Positions 1 to 10,740 of a DNA stretch of 64,000 bases are shown piece after piece. The DNA comes from Theropithecus gelada (taxonomy: Eukaryota; Chordata; Mammalia; Primates; Cercopithecidae), in contig NC_037689.1 in assembly GCF_003255815.1 (NCBI RefSeq), positions 146,833,832-146,897,831 of the forward strand. Direction: 5' to 3'. Within the stretch, counting starts at the first letter, position 1; every line of letters begins with the position of its first letter. Under the pieces are notes generated by a model, which was not told where the DNA came from, did no database searches, and worked only from the letters and a program-made list of their open reading frames with translations. Position numbers and translations under genes: made by a program.

Positions 1-1032
1 TACATTTTGGACTTTAATTTCTTTGGACATAGAAATTCTAAGCTTTTGACTTTCACTTACAAGGAGAAGATATTTCGGTTTTGGACCTTAACATCTTTAG
101 GTCTTAACTCTAAAAAATAGGAATATTTAATTGTAAGCTTTAATTTCCCTCCATGAATTAGATCTTGGGGGAGGAGGATTGCATCCAAATTCAGGACATC
201 TCAATGTTGCCAGCACTTCATTGTTAGAGAATCTTTACTTTGCCCTTTGACATCAATAAAGAATCTCTAAAGAGCTCTCCTAGATAAGATGAATGAACAT
301 AATTTGTAATGGAAAATAGGGAGTTAATTTTCATCCTTGACTATCCAGCAGTCTCGAAGTGAAGTTAATTTGCCTATTGTTCTGACCCATTCCAGAGCCT
401 TCTGAAAGCAAAAATCTGCATTGCTCCCCAAGAATCGTAGGAGGTTACTCAAAGGACCAATGGTTGTTATTGGGGGAGTGTGAGCTCAGGACTGCTGAGA
501 GACTACTAATCTGCCCTTCCTGACTGAGGAGGACAGCTGCACCTCATACGACCTCAACAATAACACACACTTGTTAAAAGAGCAAAAGCCAGGAAGGATT
601 AACCGGGAATAAGAAGGAGTAAGAAACGGCGACAAGTAACTCAGTCTGTCAAGGAGATGAAACTGAGGGTTAAGGAATCATCAAGAGGTGAGAAAGGGCA
701 GTTATTATCCTAGTTTCTCCTGCTTTGCAACGTCTGTAACAGTCCCTCTCTCCTTCCTACCTCCAGACACCCCATGCACTGGAATACTCTGTGTAACAGA
801 CAAGACTTGGGGATAGTGGAAGGGAATTACTGCACAGAACAGAAAAGGGAACAATGCAGAATTGAAGATTAGACATCTCAGAGCTCCTTGGTTTACCTAC
901 CACAATATTTGTCTTTGGGTATCTTTCTTCTTAGACTCCAATCTCCTCTCTTGTTGCTTGTGTCTGTTCTCTCCATAGAAATCGTTTTCCTACCTCTCCT
1001 CTTGTACAAATTTCAGAGCCCCATCTCATCCA
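1..1032. other. Unassigned non-coding DNA
   Basis: I recognise no gene, RNA or repeat family here. No long open frame is present and base composition is ordinary AT-rich primate DNA. It lies far downstream of the minus-strand IDS gene. Confidence 0.5.
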
Positions 1033-1262
1033 CTCTCTAGGACATTTGTCAGCAAACTTTTTCTGTAAAGGGCAAAGGAGTAAATATTTTATGTTTTGCA
1101 CACCACAAGATCTTTGTCATCACTGCTGAACTCTGCTTTTATGGAGCAAAAGCAGCCAAAGATAATGCATAAATGAATTGACATGGCTGTGTTCCAATAA
1201 AGCTTCATTTACAAAAGCAAGTGGTGGGCTACATTTGGCCCTTGGGCCATAGTTTACCAACC
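1033..1262. mobile_element. Non-autonomous hAT-type DNA transposon remnant
   Basis: The left end (GTCAGCAAACTTTTTCTG) and right end (GGCCATAGTTTACCAACCC) are the diverged complementary termini of a common mammalian Charlie-type MER element. Its internal TTCCAATAAAGCTTCATTTAC block is also recognisable. I am not certain of the exact MER name. It is old and non-coding. Confidence 0.55.
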
Positions 1263-1452
1263 CGTGCTGTAGGAGAAAATTGAAAATTGAAAATTCTCCT
1301 CAAGTTCCACAGTTCCTTTATTACATGTAGTGATTGAACTCTTCTTTATCTCAACTCCTCTCATTACGTTCTTCCTTCTGGGGCCTCCCTGTGCATACTA
1401 CAGGGGAGTATTAAAAGCTTTCCTAGACCAAAGATCCTTTTATTTTTCGTTG

Positions 1453-1860
1453 AGGTGCCATCATTCCTTAGTGTGTTGGTCAGCTTTTCTGCAGTAACAA
1501 ACAACCCCAAAACCTCAGTGGCTTACAAAGCAAACATTTATTTCTCATATACAGTATAGGTCACTGGTTTGGGTCAATTCTGCTCCATGTGTATTCTCAT
1601 TCCAGGACCCAGCCTGAATGATGCAGTCTGCCTTTGGGAGATGATGTTCTTATTTCTGGCAGAGGGAAAGAGAAAGAATTCTGGCAGAAACCCACAATGG
1701 CTCTTAAAGCTTCTACTGGGATGTAGTGGGTTATATTCACTCACATTCTTTAGCTAAAGGAATGCATATGGCAGGTTAAACCTCCATGGGACAGGAGTTT
1801 ATGGTCCTTCCATGTGGGGAGGAGTTTACTGCAGGTAACATGACAACCACAGATGATGTT
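1453..1860. repeat. Old interspersed repeat, family unresolved
   Basis: The segment opens with the familiar mammalian repeat phrase AACCTCAGTGGCTTACAAAG followed by an AT-rich CATTTATTTCTC block. It continues as non-coding sequence with no intact frame. I could not decide between an old LTR and another class. Confidence 0.3.
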
Positions 1861-1963
1861 TCATCCTCTTACAAGTAATTAAGAAGAGAGAATAATACAG
1901 TGTCTCCTAATACCAGAGGTGTGTTAGAGTGTATTATTCTCTCAATTACCTGTAAAAGGATGA
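1861..1963. repeat. Imperfect inverted repeat (about 34-39 bp arms)
   Basis: The left arm (1861-1899) and the reverse complement of the right arm (1930-1963) match over about 34 positions, with a small internal insertion and a few mismatches. Both contain GAGAGAATAATACA. The spacer is 30 bp. The segment could extrude as a hairpin, or it may be the end of a palindromic transposon remnant. Confidence 0.7.
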
Positions 1964-2929
1964 AATGCAGAAGTTGCTTCACTCGTTCCATTTATAAAAT
2001 AATTTTTTTAATATAATGAGGCACTGAGGAAAAACTCTTGTCACCCTCATTATACCCAGTGCTTTCTGAAACCTTTATCTGCAGCACATTTACAGGTCCT
2101 GTGAGAGGATGGGACACTTCTGCAGATGGCTCAGTTCCTCCAACATGCGTCGATTCTTATGACCTCTACTTACAGCAAGAGATCTTATCTCTGATTGGGA
2201 GACTCTGATATACTGATGAAATCAGCCAAACTTTGTGTATATTCTATGATTTTGGAGCTTGTGATATAAGACACAGCCTAGCCTGGAATTTACCTTTGGA
2301 GTCTATGCCATTAAGGCTATTTACTAAATATTTCTGGTACTCCTTCTGGGAACCTGACCTCCAGAAGTTAAGTATGGATAATAGCATGACCATGTCACTT
2401 TCTGGCAGAAACTTGAAAAGGCAGCACATAATTCTCCATGTTCCTTGTTCCCACCGTGGTGATTGTGCAAGCAAATTTTGACAAGAGGGCCTCTACCAGC
2501 CTGAATTCCTGAATGAGTATGAGGAATGAAGCCCCCTGCTGATCTGCTTTGGAGAAATCATGTGAATAAGAAGTAGAACTTTGTCATGTTACACCACTAA
2601 GATGTGTGGGGTTGTTTGTTACCACAGCATAATGTAACTCATACCAACTAATAGACTATGATGAAAGGGTTTCCCACTGAAATTAGTAGTATAAACATAA
2701 TTTCAGGGGTCAGACAATCTACTTAAGAAAGTACTTTTCCTCAAGTGCTTTAAAAGCACCAATTTACTTATGAATAATTGCCATATTGATAAAAAGTCAT
2801 TCTTTTCTCTTCATTAAGGCACTTAGTTTCCTAAAGATACTTTCTGATTGTAGTATGAGTCATGTTTTGAATTTATTTTACAGTAGTAAGTAATTCATTA
2901 TGGATTTCAAGAAAGGTTTCCTGCCACAT

Positions 2930-3098
2930 TTCTTTAATTTTTTAATCAAATATTTATTGAGCACCTACTATGTTCTAGGTACTCTGCTAGGTGTTGGGGA
3001 ATTATTAATAAACAAGAAATATATAGTCATTTCCTTCAGAGAGCTGGGAAATGTTCTGAAGGAAAATAAAAGAACAGGAGGCTTTGAGAAAATAAAAG
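2930..3098 (+). repeat. L2-like LINE fragment
   Basis: The phrase TATTTATTGAGCACCTACTATG followed by TAGGTACTCTGCTAGGTG and a short frame-free tail is typical of an L2 3' portion in sense orientation. Divergence is high, so the boundaries are approximate. Confidence 0.4.
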
Positions 3099-3752
3099 AA
3101 CACCAGTCTAGATGTTACCGTGAAAGTTTGAGAGAGTATAACATAGAACCTGACATGGCTAGAGGTGACAGAGAAAGCTTCCTGGAAAATATGACATCCT
3201 CACTAAGATTGGAAAGATGAATAGAAATTAGCCTCACATGGCATTTGTCAGCAAAATCTTGATTAAATGGAATATTCATGAAATAGGGTATTTTTGTTAA
3301 TTTGAAATTCTAGCTTTTGAAATAGTCTTTTTTACTTAAATGGTTAATATCTCATTTATAAAAAGTAAAATTCCAGTATTTTCACGTCTATTTTTCTCAT
3401 CTTACTGTTAGAAATCAAATACTCAATAAGGAAGTTTAAGAATACATGTTTTTCTCTATTTTGTAGACACTTTCTGTGTCCCACCCATGTCCCTTAGCCC
3501 TTGCCATTTCCATATACATTGGCCCAATTTCTGACTGTCAGTATGTGAGTCTCTGCCTAGACACTGTCTCTGATCACTAGTGTTGGCTTCACCTGCTCAC
3601 ATAGCATCCCTGTAGGATGAGGAATTGACCTCCACACTGTAAGCAGCTCTGGAACACTGAGTAATGGAAGTTAGTGGATTAATGGCCCAATTCCTTCATA
3701 CTGTGGGCAGGGTGACTCTGAGGCATGTATTCTACCCTGGTATTGTATTTGT

Positions 3753-3959
3753 CCATTTTCATGCTGCTGATAAAGACATACCCGAGACTGGGCAACTTAC
3801 AAAAGAAAGAGGTTTATTGGACTTACAGTTCCATGTGGAACAATTCCCTCCCCCTGTAATTCAATCACCTCCCACTGGGTTCCTCCCATGACATGTGGGA
3901 ATTGTCGGAATTACAATTCAAGATGAGATTTGGGTGGGGAAACAGCCAAATTATATCAG
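3753..3959 (-). mobile_element. MaLR (THE1/MST-type) LTR fragment, internally deleted
   Basis: Read on the minus strand, the segment begins with the LTR start (TGATATAATTTGGCTGTTTC) and ends with the terminal block containing CCCAGTCTCGGGTATGTC. The middle of the LTR is missing, with the two parts joined near 3838. This is an old non-coding solitary LTR piece. Confidence 0.7.
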
Positions 3960-4472
3960 GTATCCAGAGTTCTCCACAAGGATTCAGCTCTATTTGTCCA
4001 CAGTGATAACTCACTTGACAACACACCCTTTATTGTCTACTTTCCCTTCCCTGTATCACTTCTTCATTCTTCTACCAGTGTTTCCTGAGGTCACCTCTGT
4101 AAGGGTTGTTTTTATGTTTCAACTTGGCTAGGCAAACACCAGTATAGATGCTTTTGGTCAAACACCAGTCTAGATGTTACCGTGAAAATTTATTTTGAAT
4201 GCAATTAACATTTAAATCAGTAGGCTTTCTTTGAGTAAAGCAGATTCCCCTCAATAATGTAGGTGAGCCTCATCCAATCAAAGGCCTTAAGAGAAAAAGA
4301 CTGAGGTCCCCCAAGAAAGTAGGAATTCTGCCTCCTAGCTGCCTTTGGACTTGAGCTGCAACATCATTTCTTTTCTGGGTTTCCAGCTGACCTGCACTTC
4401 AGATTTTCGACTTTCCAGCCCCAAAACCTGGCATAAGTTAATTCCTTAAAATAAATCTCATACTCTCTCTCT

Positions 4473-4560
4473 CACATATACACACATGTATATACATATA
4501 CATATATACACACACACATATACACATATATATGTATGTGTGTGTATGTGCGTGTGTATA
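4473..4560. repeat. CA/TA/TG microsatellite, perfect alternating purine-pyrimidine tract
   Basis: All 88 bases alternate strictly between pyrimidine and purine, changing from a CA-rich left part to a TG-rich right part. The tract can therefore form Z-DNA and is partly self-complementary. Less regular TG/TA repeats continue to about 4624, where the Tigger element begins. Confidence 0.9.
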
Positions 4561-4624
4561 GATATAGTTGTATATATACCATGTGGTGTGTATGATTGTG
4601 TGTGCATATATAGATGCACACACA

Positions 4625-5131
4625 CAGTTTACTCTCGAATAACATGGGTTTCGAGTGCACAGGTCCACTTATATAAGGATAAATTGACACCAATAAAATT
4701 TACATCAATAAAATTTACACCAAGTGTGCCTGCCTCCCTTTCCACCTTTTCTACCTCTTTTGCCCCTGAGACAGCAAAGTCAACTCTTCCTCTTCCTCCT
4801 CTTTCTCAGCCTACTCAGCATGAAGACAATAAGGATGAAAATCTTTATGACAATTCACTTCCACTTAATGAATAGTAAATTAATTTTATCTTCCATATGA
4901 TTTCCTTAATAAGATTTTCTTTTCTCTAGCTTACTTTGTTGTAAGAATACAGTATATAATATATATAACATATAAAGTATGTGTTAATTGACTGCTTATG
5001 TTATCCATAAAGCTTCCAGTTAACAGTAGGCTATTGGTAGTTAAGTTGTTGAGGAGTCAAAAGTTATACATGGATTTCTGACTGTATGCAAGGTCAGTGC
5101 CCCTAACTGCATCATTGTTCAAAGGTCAACT
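4625..5131 (+). mobile_element. Tigger (TcMar) DNA transposon, non-autonomous
   Basis: The left end CAGTTTACTCTCGAATAACA and the reverse complement of the right end (AGTTGACCTTTGAACAATG) are diverged copies of the Tigger/MER2 terminal repeat. The interior has the known phrases CCACTTCCACTTAATGAATAG and AACAGTAGGCTATTGGTAG. It sits between TA-rich microsatellite blocks, consistent with the TA target preference of this superfamily. No transposase frame remains. Confidence 0.75.
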
Positions 5132-5747
5132 ATATATACATATATATAGTGTATATATATACATACACATATATGTTTGTGTGTTTATATATATTTTTTT
5201 CCTATTGGTTCTGTTTCTCTGGAGAATCCTGACTAATAAAACCTCCCAAATAAACTGCTTGTATCTGAATCCTTGTTTCAGGGTCTGCTGCTAGGGGAGC
5301 TGAACTAAGACATCATCTTATAGATAAAGATTCATATTCCACAGCAGAGAACAGGTAGGTGACTTGCTAAGGTCACAAGACTACTTAGATGTAAATTTCA
5401 GACTAGAAACCCTATCTCTTGACCTGCACTGCTTCCACCTATAAAGATTAGGCCAACACTTGCCTACCAATCCCCCACCGGGGTCCATGACAGCCTTTGT
5501 GGAGTGGCCTTTTTCTCTGGACCCAGTTGCATCCTCTGAATACCCTCTCAGCAGCCGTTTCCAGTCAACAGGGGTTGGCATGCAAGTAGAAATCTATTTG
5601 CCATCCCACTTCTGGACTGTATTCCAGTCCAGACTGAATTCAATTATGCTTTCCAAGTCTGCTCCACCTTACCCTACCCCACACACACTTACATGCTGAT
5701 TGAAGCCTATTCCATTTCCTGATAGAGGCCCCCCTCCCCCACCCCAC

Positions 5748-5748
<1 letters not shown>

Positions 5749-5782
<34 letters not shown>
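5749..5782. repeat. A(34) homopolymer
   Basis: An uninterrupted run of 34 adenines follows a C-rich segment (CCCCCCTCCCCCACCCCACC). No Alu or L1 body is visible 5' of it, so I do not assign it to a retroposon tail. Its exact length is unreliable in most assemblies. Confidence 0.9.
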
Positions 5783-5785
<3 letters not shown>

Positions 5786-6864
5786 ACACACACCAAAGGG
5801 ACTGGAGCTTGAAATTAAGTATCACTCCAAGGGCCCAGATCTGATGATCCATTCACAGCTGAGGATCTTGCCCCAGGCTCCTTTGAAGCCTTTCAGCCCA
5901 GCGTGTGCATGGCCAAGAGTAGGTGGTACTCTGTGTTGATGGATTAAGAAAAAGAGCAAATGAATTAATGTACACCTTTAGGTAAAGTGAATTATTTTGA
6001 AGTCTCTTATTCCAGTAGCCTTTAGGGGAACTGGCCAAGAAAGAACAAAAAAATCACAATATTGGTTATTCCTGAGTCCTCACACGTGAACTCCGAGCTC
6101 ATTCAAATATTTGCCAAAGTGCTTACAGATGCTGCAACTTCTCTTGTTACAGAATCTAACTAAAGCCATTGATTTAGGAAAGTGGATTGGCAAGATAAAC
6201 TTGGCAAAGATGGCAAACCCTAGCAGGTTAGTAGCAGCAAAACTAGCTGGTGCAGGGACCTCTGGCCCAGCCAGGTTTCTTTGGACTGTCTCCTGGGACA
6301 AAGCTGTCTACATTGGTCTGGGCACCTCCTAGAAGAGAGAGCCTTGGACAGGGTCTGCATTTAGCCTTAGCAAAAGTGGACCCCATCCCCATGAATGCTG
6401 CAGGTCTTCAGCATACACAGCTGCAGCCCATCAAGAGAAGGATGAAAACCAAAGGGGCCTGGGCTGCATGTTGAGTGGGAAATAATGAAAGAGACAGTGG
6501 AGCCTTCAACAGAGGAAATGTTTTAGCAAACAAGTCTTGGCCTCTGCTCCCTCACCCCCACCTTTGACCCATCATCCTGTGAGAAGAGTGGCTCAGGGCC
6601 AGCTGGGAAAGCAAGGATGCTGGGAACTAGGAAATCTAAGTCCAGTTTTTCTTCTACATGAGTACAGTTTGCCAAGGTCACTCAGATGGGGTCATTAACT
6701 GTGAATCAAAAGTCGTCTGGGCCAGGGATGAGGGGACCAGATTCCTAGTGTCAGCATCACCACTGACCCCTAAGTGCCTCGCCCAAGGTCAAGGGCTGTC
6801 CAAATGCGTGACAATATTGCAGTAGCATAACCGTTCTAATGCCTTGGGTTTAATCTGAAGAGTT
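5783..6864. other. Unassigned non-coding DNA
   Basis: No repeat family or gene is recognised. Two short open frames on opposite strands near 6.1-6.3 kb overlap each other and show no protein family features. Confidence 0.4.
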
Positions 6865-7015
6865 CACATAGTCTGATCATATCCTAACGACAACTCAGTG
6901 AGATAGATAGTACTATCATGCCCTTTTACACATGAGGAAACTAATTAAGGCTCAGAGAGCTTTACCTAAAGCCACACAGCCAGTCAGGGATGGAGTCAGA
7001 ATTCACACTCCAAAT
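6865..7015 (+). repeat. MIR SINE fragment
   Basis: The core shows the MIR pattern CTCAGTGAGATAGATAGTACTATCATGCCC, here in pieces: CTCAGTGAGATAGATAGTAC, then ACACATGAGGAAACTAATTA, then GCCACACAGCCAGTCAG and GTCAGAATTCACACTCC. Sense orientation. Old and diverged. Confidence 0.75.
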
Positions 7016-7089
7016 TCAGGGCACATTCTCATATGCCACCGTTTCTCTTAAAAGCTTTCAAATAAACTTTAAAAAGTGATGAAATACAT

Positions 7090-7310
7090 ATTTTCACACA
7101 TTTGTCAGGACCTATTCTAAGTGTTGAGAATACAGTGGTAAATAAGATGCCACAAGGTCCTTGCTCTCTGGACTTGACATTCTAGCAGGGAAATATACAA
7201 TGACCCATTAACAAGAACGGCACTCAAGTTCAGAAAATGGTGTATGCTATGAAGGAAATGAAGCAAGGTAATCAGAGGCAGATGTGGCAGGTCTAAAGAC
7301 TTGGTGGCCA
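7090..7310 (+). repeat. L2-like LINE fragment
   Basis: GACCTATTCTAAGTGTTGAG, then ACAGTGGTAAATAAGATGCC and a diverged tail match the usual L2 3' region. There is no coding capacity. Confidence 0.45.
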
Positions 7311-8971
7311 GGGAATGAGGCAAATTGTGCTTTCTACAACCCAGCATCTTTGGAGGAAATCCTGCTCCCCTAGGCTGTGTTTGTGTGAGTGTAAGGGCAG
7401 GTCCAGGTGTCCAGATCAAGGTCTGGCCACTGAAAGTGATAACCTGTGGAGCGATCCCACATCTCCATACTTTCTGCCAGGAGGTGTTTCCCAGGCCTGG
7501 TCCTCATCACCCTGGAAGTGGCTGTCAAGCTACAGGCAGCCCTGGTACCATATAAGTCTGGGATTCTCTGCTTTTGAGGACGTTAGGAAATGTATATGTG
7601 TATGAGGTTGGAGGTGGAAGATCCTTCAAAGCCTAGTGTCTACAAAAAGAAGGAAAGTAAATGCATAAGATGTATATTGCCGCTCACAATGAACACAGCT
7701 CCTATGTCCAGAACAGCTGGCTTCTTACAGGACTGTAGAGTATGACAGCTGGGAAGGATGGCCCCTAGATGGGAAGACCCAAGCCCCGAAAGGAGGATTA
7801 TCCAGGGTCACCCACGTGGCAAGGTCAGGATCAGGGTCACTTTCAGGTGGATCCCACCCTTCTCCACGGCTCATGAACAAGGAAAAAGAGGAGGAGGCAC
7901 ACTTATGGAACAGATGCCAGACGCTGCTCAGGCATCGTATGTTCTCAATACCTGCTCACTGAGGGCTCAAAAACCCACTCAAGAGGAGCAGCTACTTTCC
8001 CCAATCCACTGAACAAACAGGCCCAGAGAAGGGAAGTGGCTTGCACAATGTTGTCCAGCTCCCAAGTGGCAGAACAGGATCAATCTGGGGCCACGAAGGT
8101 TCTTCCCTTGCTGTTGCTCTTGAGATCCCCCAGCATTTTTTTCCGGGCTGCCTGGATTGCCAAGCAGACCCCCAAAAAGGGGGCCAGAGATTGAAGGCTC
8201 TTCAGTTGCTCTTGTTTATCCACCAAGTCACAAAATAAAAATTCCAGGGATGCATGTCACCACTGACTCATGGAGGTCTGCACCCAGAGGGGAGAGCCTT
8301 GTGAGGAGTTGGAGGAGGTGAACATTAATATATCGGGACCTCGGAAATTTAAGGAGCCCCAGGTTCAAAATGCTTGATGTGCCACCTATAATACAATGCA
8401 AATTCCCCTCTGCTGCCTTCTCCTTCCTTCTCTGGCTGCCCAGAATGAAGTCTACTGCTGGCCCAGTAGTCCATGAAGTCTACCTGCAGACCCAGGTTCA
8501 CTCTGGGACCTGGGGTGATCACACCAGGGGCAAGGCCTATATGACCACAGTGTGTGTGTGCTCAGCCTTCCAGAACCAGGGCATGATGGCCCTTGGTTGA
8601 ACTCAGGGGAAGTGAACTCTGCCTTTCAGTGGGGCTTGGACTAATGCTACTCGAAGCTGGTGTGCCTATGTAGGTATTAGGGTGAAGGCAATAACCAAAA
8701 AGTGAAAAATGGAACATTACCGCCAGTTACTGTACAAATCTCTTCCTCTGAGACCCCTTCCCAACAGGCAGGTCTAAGAGCTTATTTGTTCTGTGAGAAC
8801 ATGTGACACATATTACCACCCACATTGGAACAGAACTCTGTGCTCAGCTTCAGTTCTGACCACCTCCCAGCTCTGAGTGCCCTCAGGGCGCCAGGGTACC
8901 TCCTTGCTACCTCACCTGAGTCACCCTTTCTGTGAAGGAAGGCCAGATTTTACAGATAAAAACACAGGGCT
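7311..8971. other. Unassigned non-coding DNA, moderately GC-rich
   Basis: I recognise no gene or repeat family. Several overlapping frames of 60-100 codons occur because the region is GC-rich, but none has a recognisable domain, a splice context or biased codon use. Confidence 0.4.
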
Positions 8972-9100
8972 CCCAATTAAATTGGAATTTGAGATAAACA
9001 ATGAATAATTATGTCGTATAAATATGATCCATGTACTACGTGGAACATACGTATATTAAGCAATTATTTATTGTTCATCAGAAATTCATATTTAACTGGG
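8972..9100. mobile_element. Palindromic MITE-like DNA transposon remnant
   Basis: The two halves are inverted copies. CCCAATTAAATTGGAATTTG on the left corresponds to the reverse complement of AAATTCATATTTAACTGGG on the right, and AAACAATGAATAATT corresponds to the complement of AATTATTTATTGTTC. Such full-length palindromes are typical of short internally deleted DNA transposons. I do not name the family. Confidence 0.6.
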
Positions 9101-9469
9101 CATCCTGCATTTTATCCAGCAGCTGTATTCCTGCGGCCTACGTGGTGGTTGGCACCTGCCACCAACACTGCTTGATGGAGAAAATAGCATAATATTTTGC
9201 AATAGTATTTGGGGATGAATACTATAGGCTGCAAGGGTAACATTTGTGCATTTGTGTCATTTTTGGAAGACGTTTCCACCGTATATAAAGCCTGTGCCTC
9301 GTGGATTGCAAATGAGACCCAGTTCCAGAGGGGGCTGGGAATGAGAAAGCAGTTAGAAAACAACCCCAGGGCATCTGAGACCCAAGCTTCATCTGCCGAG
9401 TATTTTACTCTCGTTAATTCATAACAGTGTCTTTAAAATCCTGGACTAGAATTTGAGAACAGTCAGTGT

Positions 9470-9720
9470 GCGCGACAGTCATTACTCCTTGGAGACACTC
9501 ACTCCTCCAGCCGGGCGCCCTTCGTGCGTTCTTGGTGCCACAGCGGCCTCCAGTGGTTCTTTGAGGAACCACACGCTGTCTCCACCGCCAGGCTCCAGCT
9601 TCTCCCTAAAGCCAGGGCGGAAGGCGGCGGCGCCCTGTGGCTGCCTAGGGGCCTGGGCTGTGTGGCCGGATCAGAGCTGTAAGGCACAAATCCAAGTGCG
9701 CGCGGCCGTAGAAACAAAGC
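9470..9720. promoter_or_regulatory. CpG-rich patch
   Basis: About 20 CpG dinucleotides fall in roughly 250 bp, including GGCGGCGGCGCCC and GTGCGCGCGGCCG, in a window that is otherwise CpG-poor. This could be a small CpG island or promoter of an unannotated transcript about 12 kb downstream of the IDS stop. A 152-codon open frame (9453-9911, plus strand) overlaps it but resembles no family I know, so I do not call it a gene. Confidence 0.35.
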
Positions 9721-10589
9721 CCTTCCCTGTTGCTGTGAAGTTCAGACCAGACAGGGTTCTATTTCATCTTCCACGCCAACGTGTAACGTATCTGCTGACC
9801 CAATTTTACAGATGTTCTCTTCAAAACGGACTCGGCTTTGTGAATATTTTTCTCTATCAAGCTGTGGTGATAGAAATGTCAAAAAGCGGGTGGGGGAGCG
9901 GGGAGGCTTGAAATAGAATGAGACACTGTTCTGCTCAGAATTGATTCTTATTCTACCAATTGGTTGGACTGGAATGAATAGTGGGAAAGGTGAAACCACT
10001 GGAATTAGGACCCCCTACCCCTGCCCAGTGCCTCTTACCGCCAACCTAGCAACAGTCTTGCTTCATTTCCTAGAAAGGGCGGCACCAGCGATCCATTATT
10101 GAAAACACGCGACTCCCATAACCTTGTTCATTTTCATATGTGTAGCTCAGGGCAAGAGGTTCTCTGCTACGGCTTCCCTTTGATTTGAAAGCAATACAAA
10201 GAATAAAGGAAAATCAAAACTGTGGACATAGCAAGGCTGACGCTTGATCCTTCCACACACATGTGTGCCCTCCAGTTACTACAAAGGCAATTTTCCAAAC
10301 GGGTGGTCGCCAGCGTTCTTCCTTTCACAAAGTGATTTTCTGGCGGTTTCATAGCTTTGCCGTGGCTCCTTTGCACATCATTTCAGCTGAAATCTACTCC
10401 CTGGATCGGGAGACCCAAGAAGAGAAACGTTGTGGAAGCAGCAGTCCTTGCAAAGGACTGGACTTGGAGGTGAGCTGAAAATAGATTTGGTGGACTTGGA
10501 TCTGAGGCTGCTTCCACTTGGCTAGCTGTGTTTCCTTGGTGGAGCTGCTTGCCATCTCTGGGCTTTTAGCTCCCACCTCAGAATAAGAA

Positions 10590-10740
10590 GCTGCAGTGGT
10601 GCATGCCTGTAGTCCCAGCTACGTGGGAGGCTGAGGTAGGAGAATCGCTTGAGTCCAGGAAATCAAGGCTAGGCTGGGCAACATAGGGAGATCCTGTCTA
10701 TTAAAAAAAACAAAAGGAAAATAAACAAATAAGGAGCTGG
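10590..10740 (+). mobile_element. Alu-type monomer or truncated old Alu
   Basis: GTGGTGCATGCCTGTAGTCC, then GGGAGGCTGAGGTAGGAGAA and CTGGGCAACATAGGGAGATC are Alu blocks. They are followed by an A-rich tail near 10701. Only one monomer is present, so it is either an Alu fragment or a free Alu monomer. Confidence 0.75.

Larger units (their letters stand above)
4106..5262 (+). repeat. Old interspersed repeat split by a microsatellite and a Tigger insertion
   Basis: The left part (about 4106-4470) contains ATTAACATTTAAATCAGTAG and CCTCATCCAATCAAAGGCC. It ends in CCTTAAAATAAATCTCATAC, which in many mammalian copies leads into a CA/TA microsatellite. The matching right part (TCTGTTTCTCTGGAGAATCC, ending at about 5236) appears only after the Tigger copy. 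I recognise the pattern but not the family name with certainty. Confidence 0.5.

Noticed and set aside
4473..4624. CRISPR-like or other ordered repeat array
   Set aside because: The repeats are dinucleotide microsatellites with no spacer structure, and the genome is vertebrate.
4486..4875. 129-codon frame across a microsatellite and Tigger sequence
   Set aside because: It is a translation of TA/CA repeats fused to transposon DNA, not a gene.
9453..9911. 152-codon plus-strand open frame over the CpG-rich patch
   Set aside because: No domain or similarity recognised, and overlapping frames of similar length occur on the other strand; the CpG richness alone lowers stop frequency.
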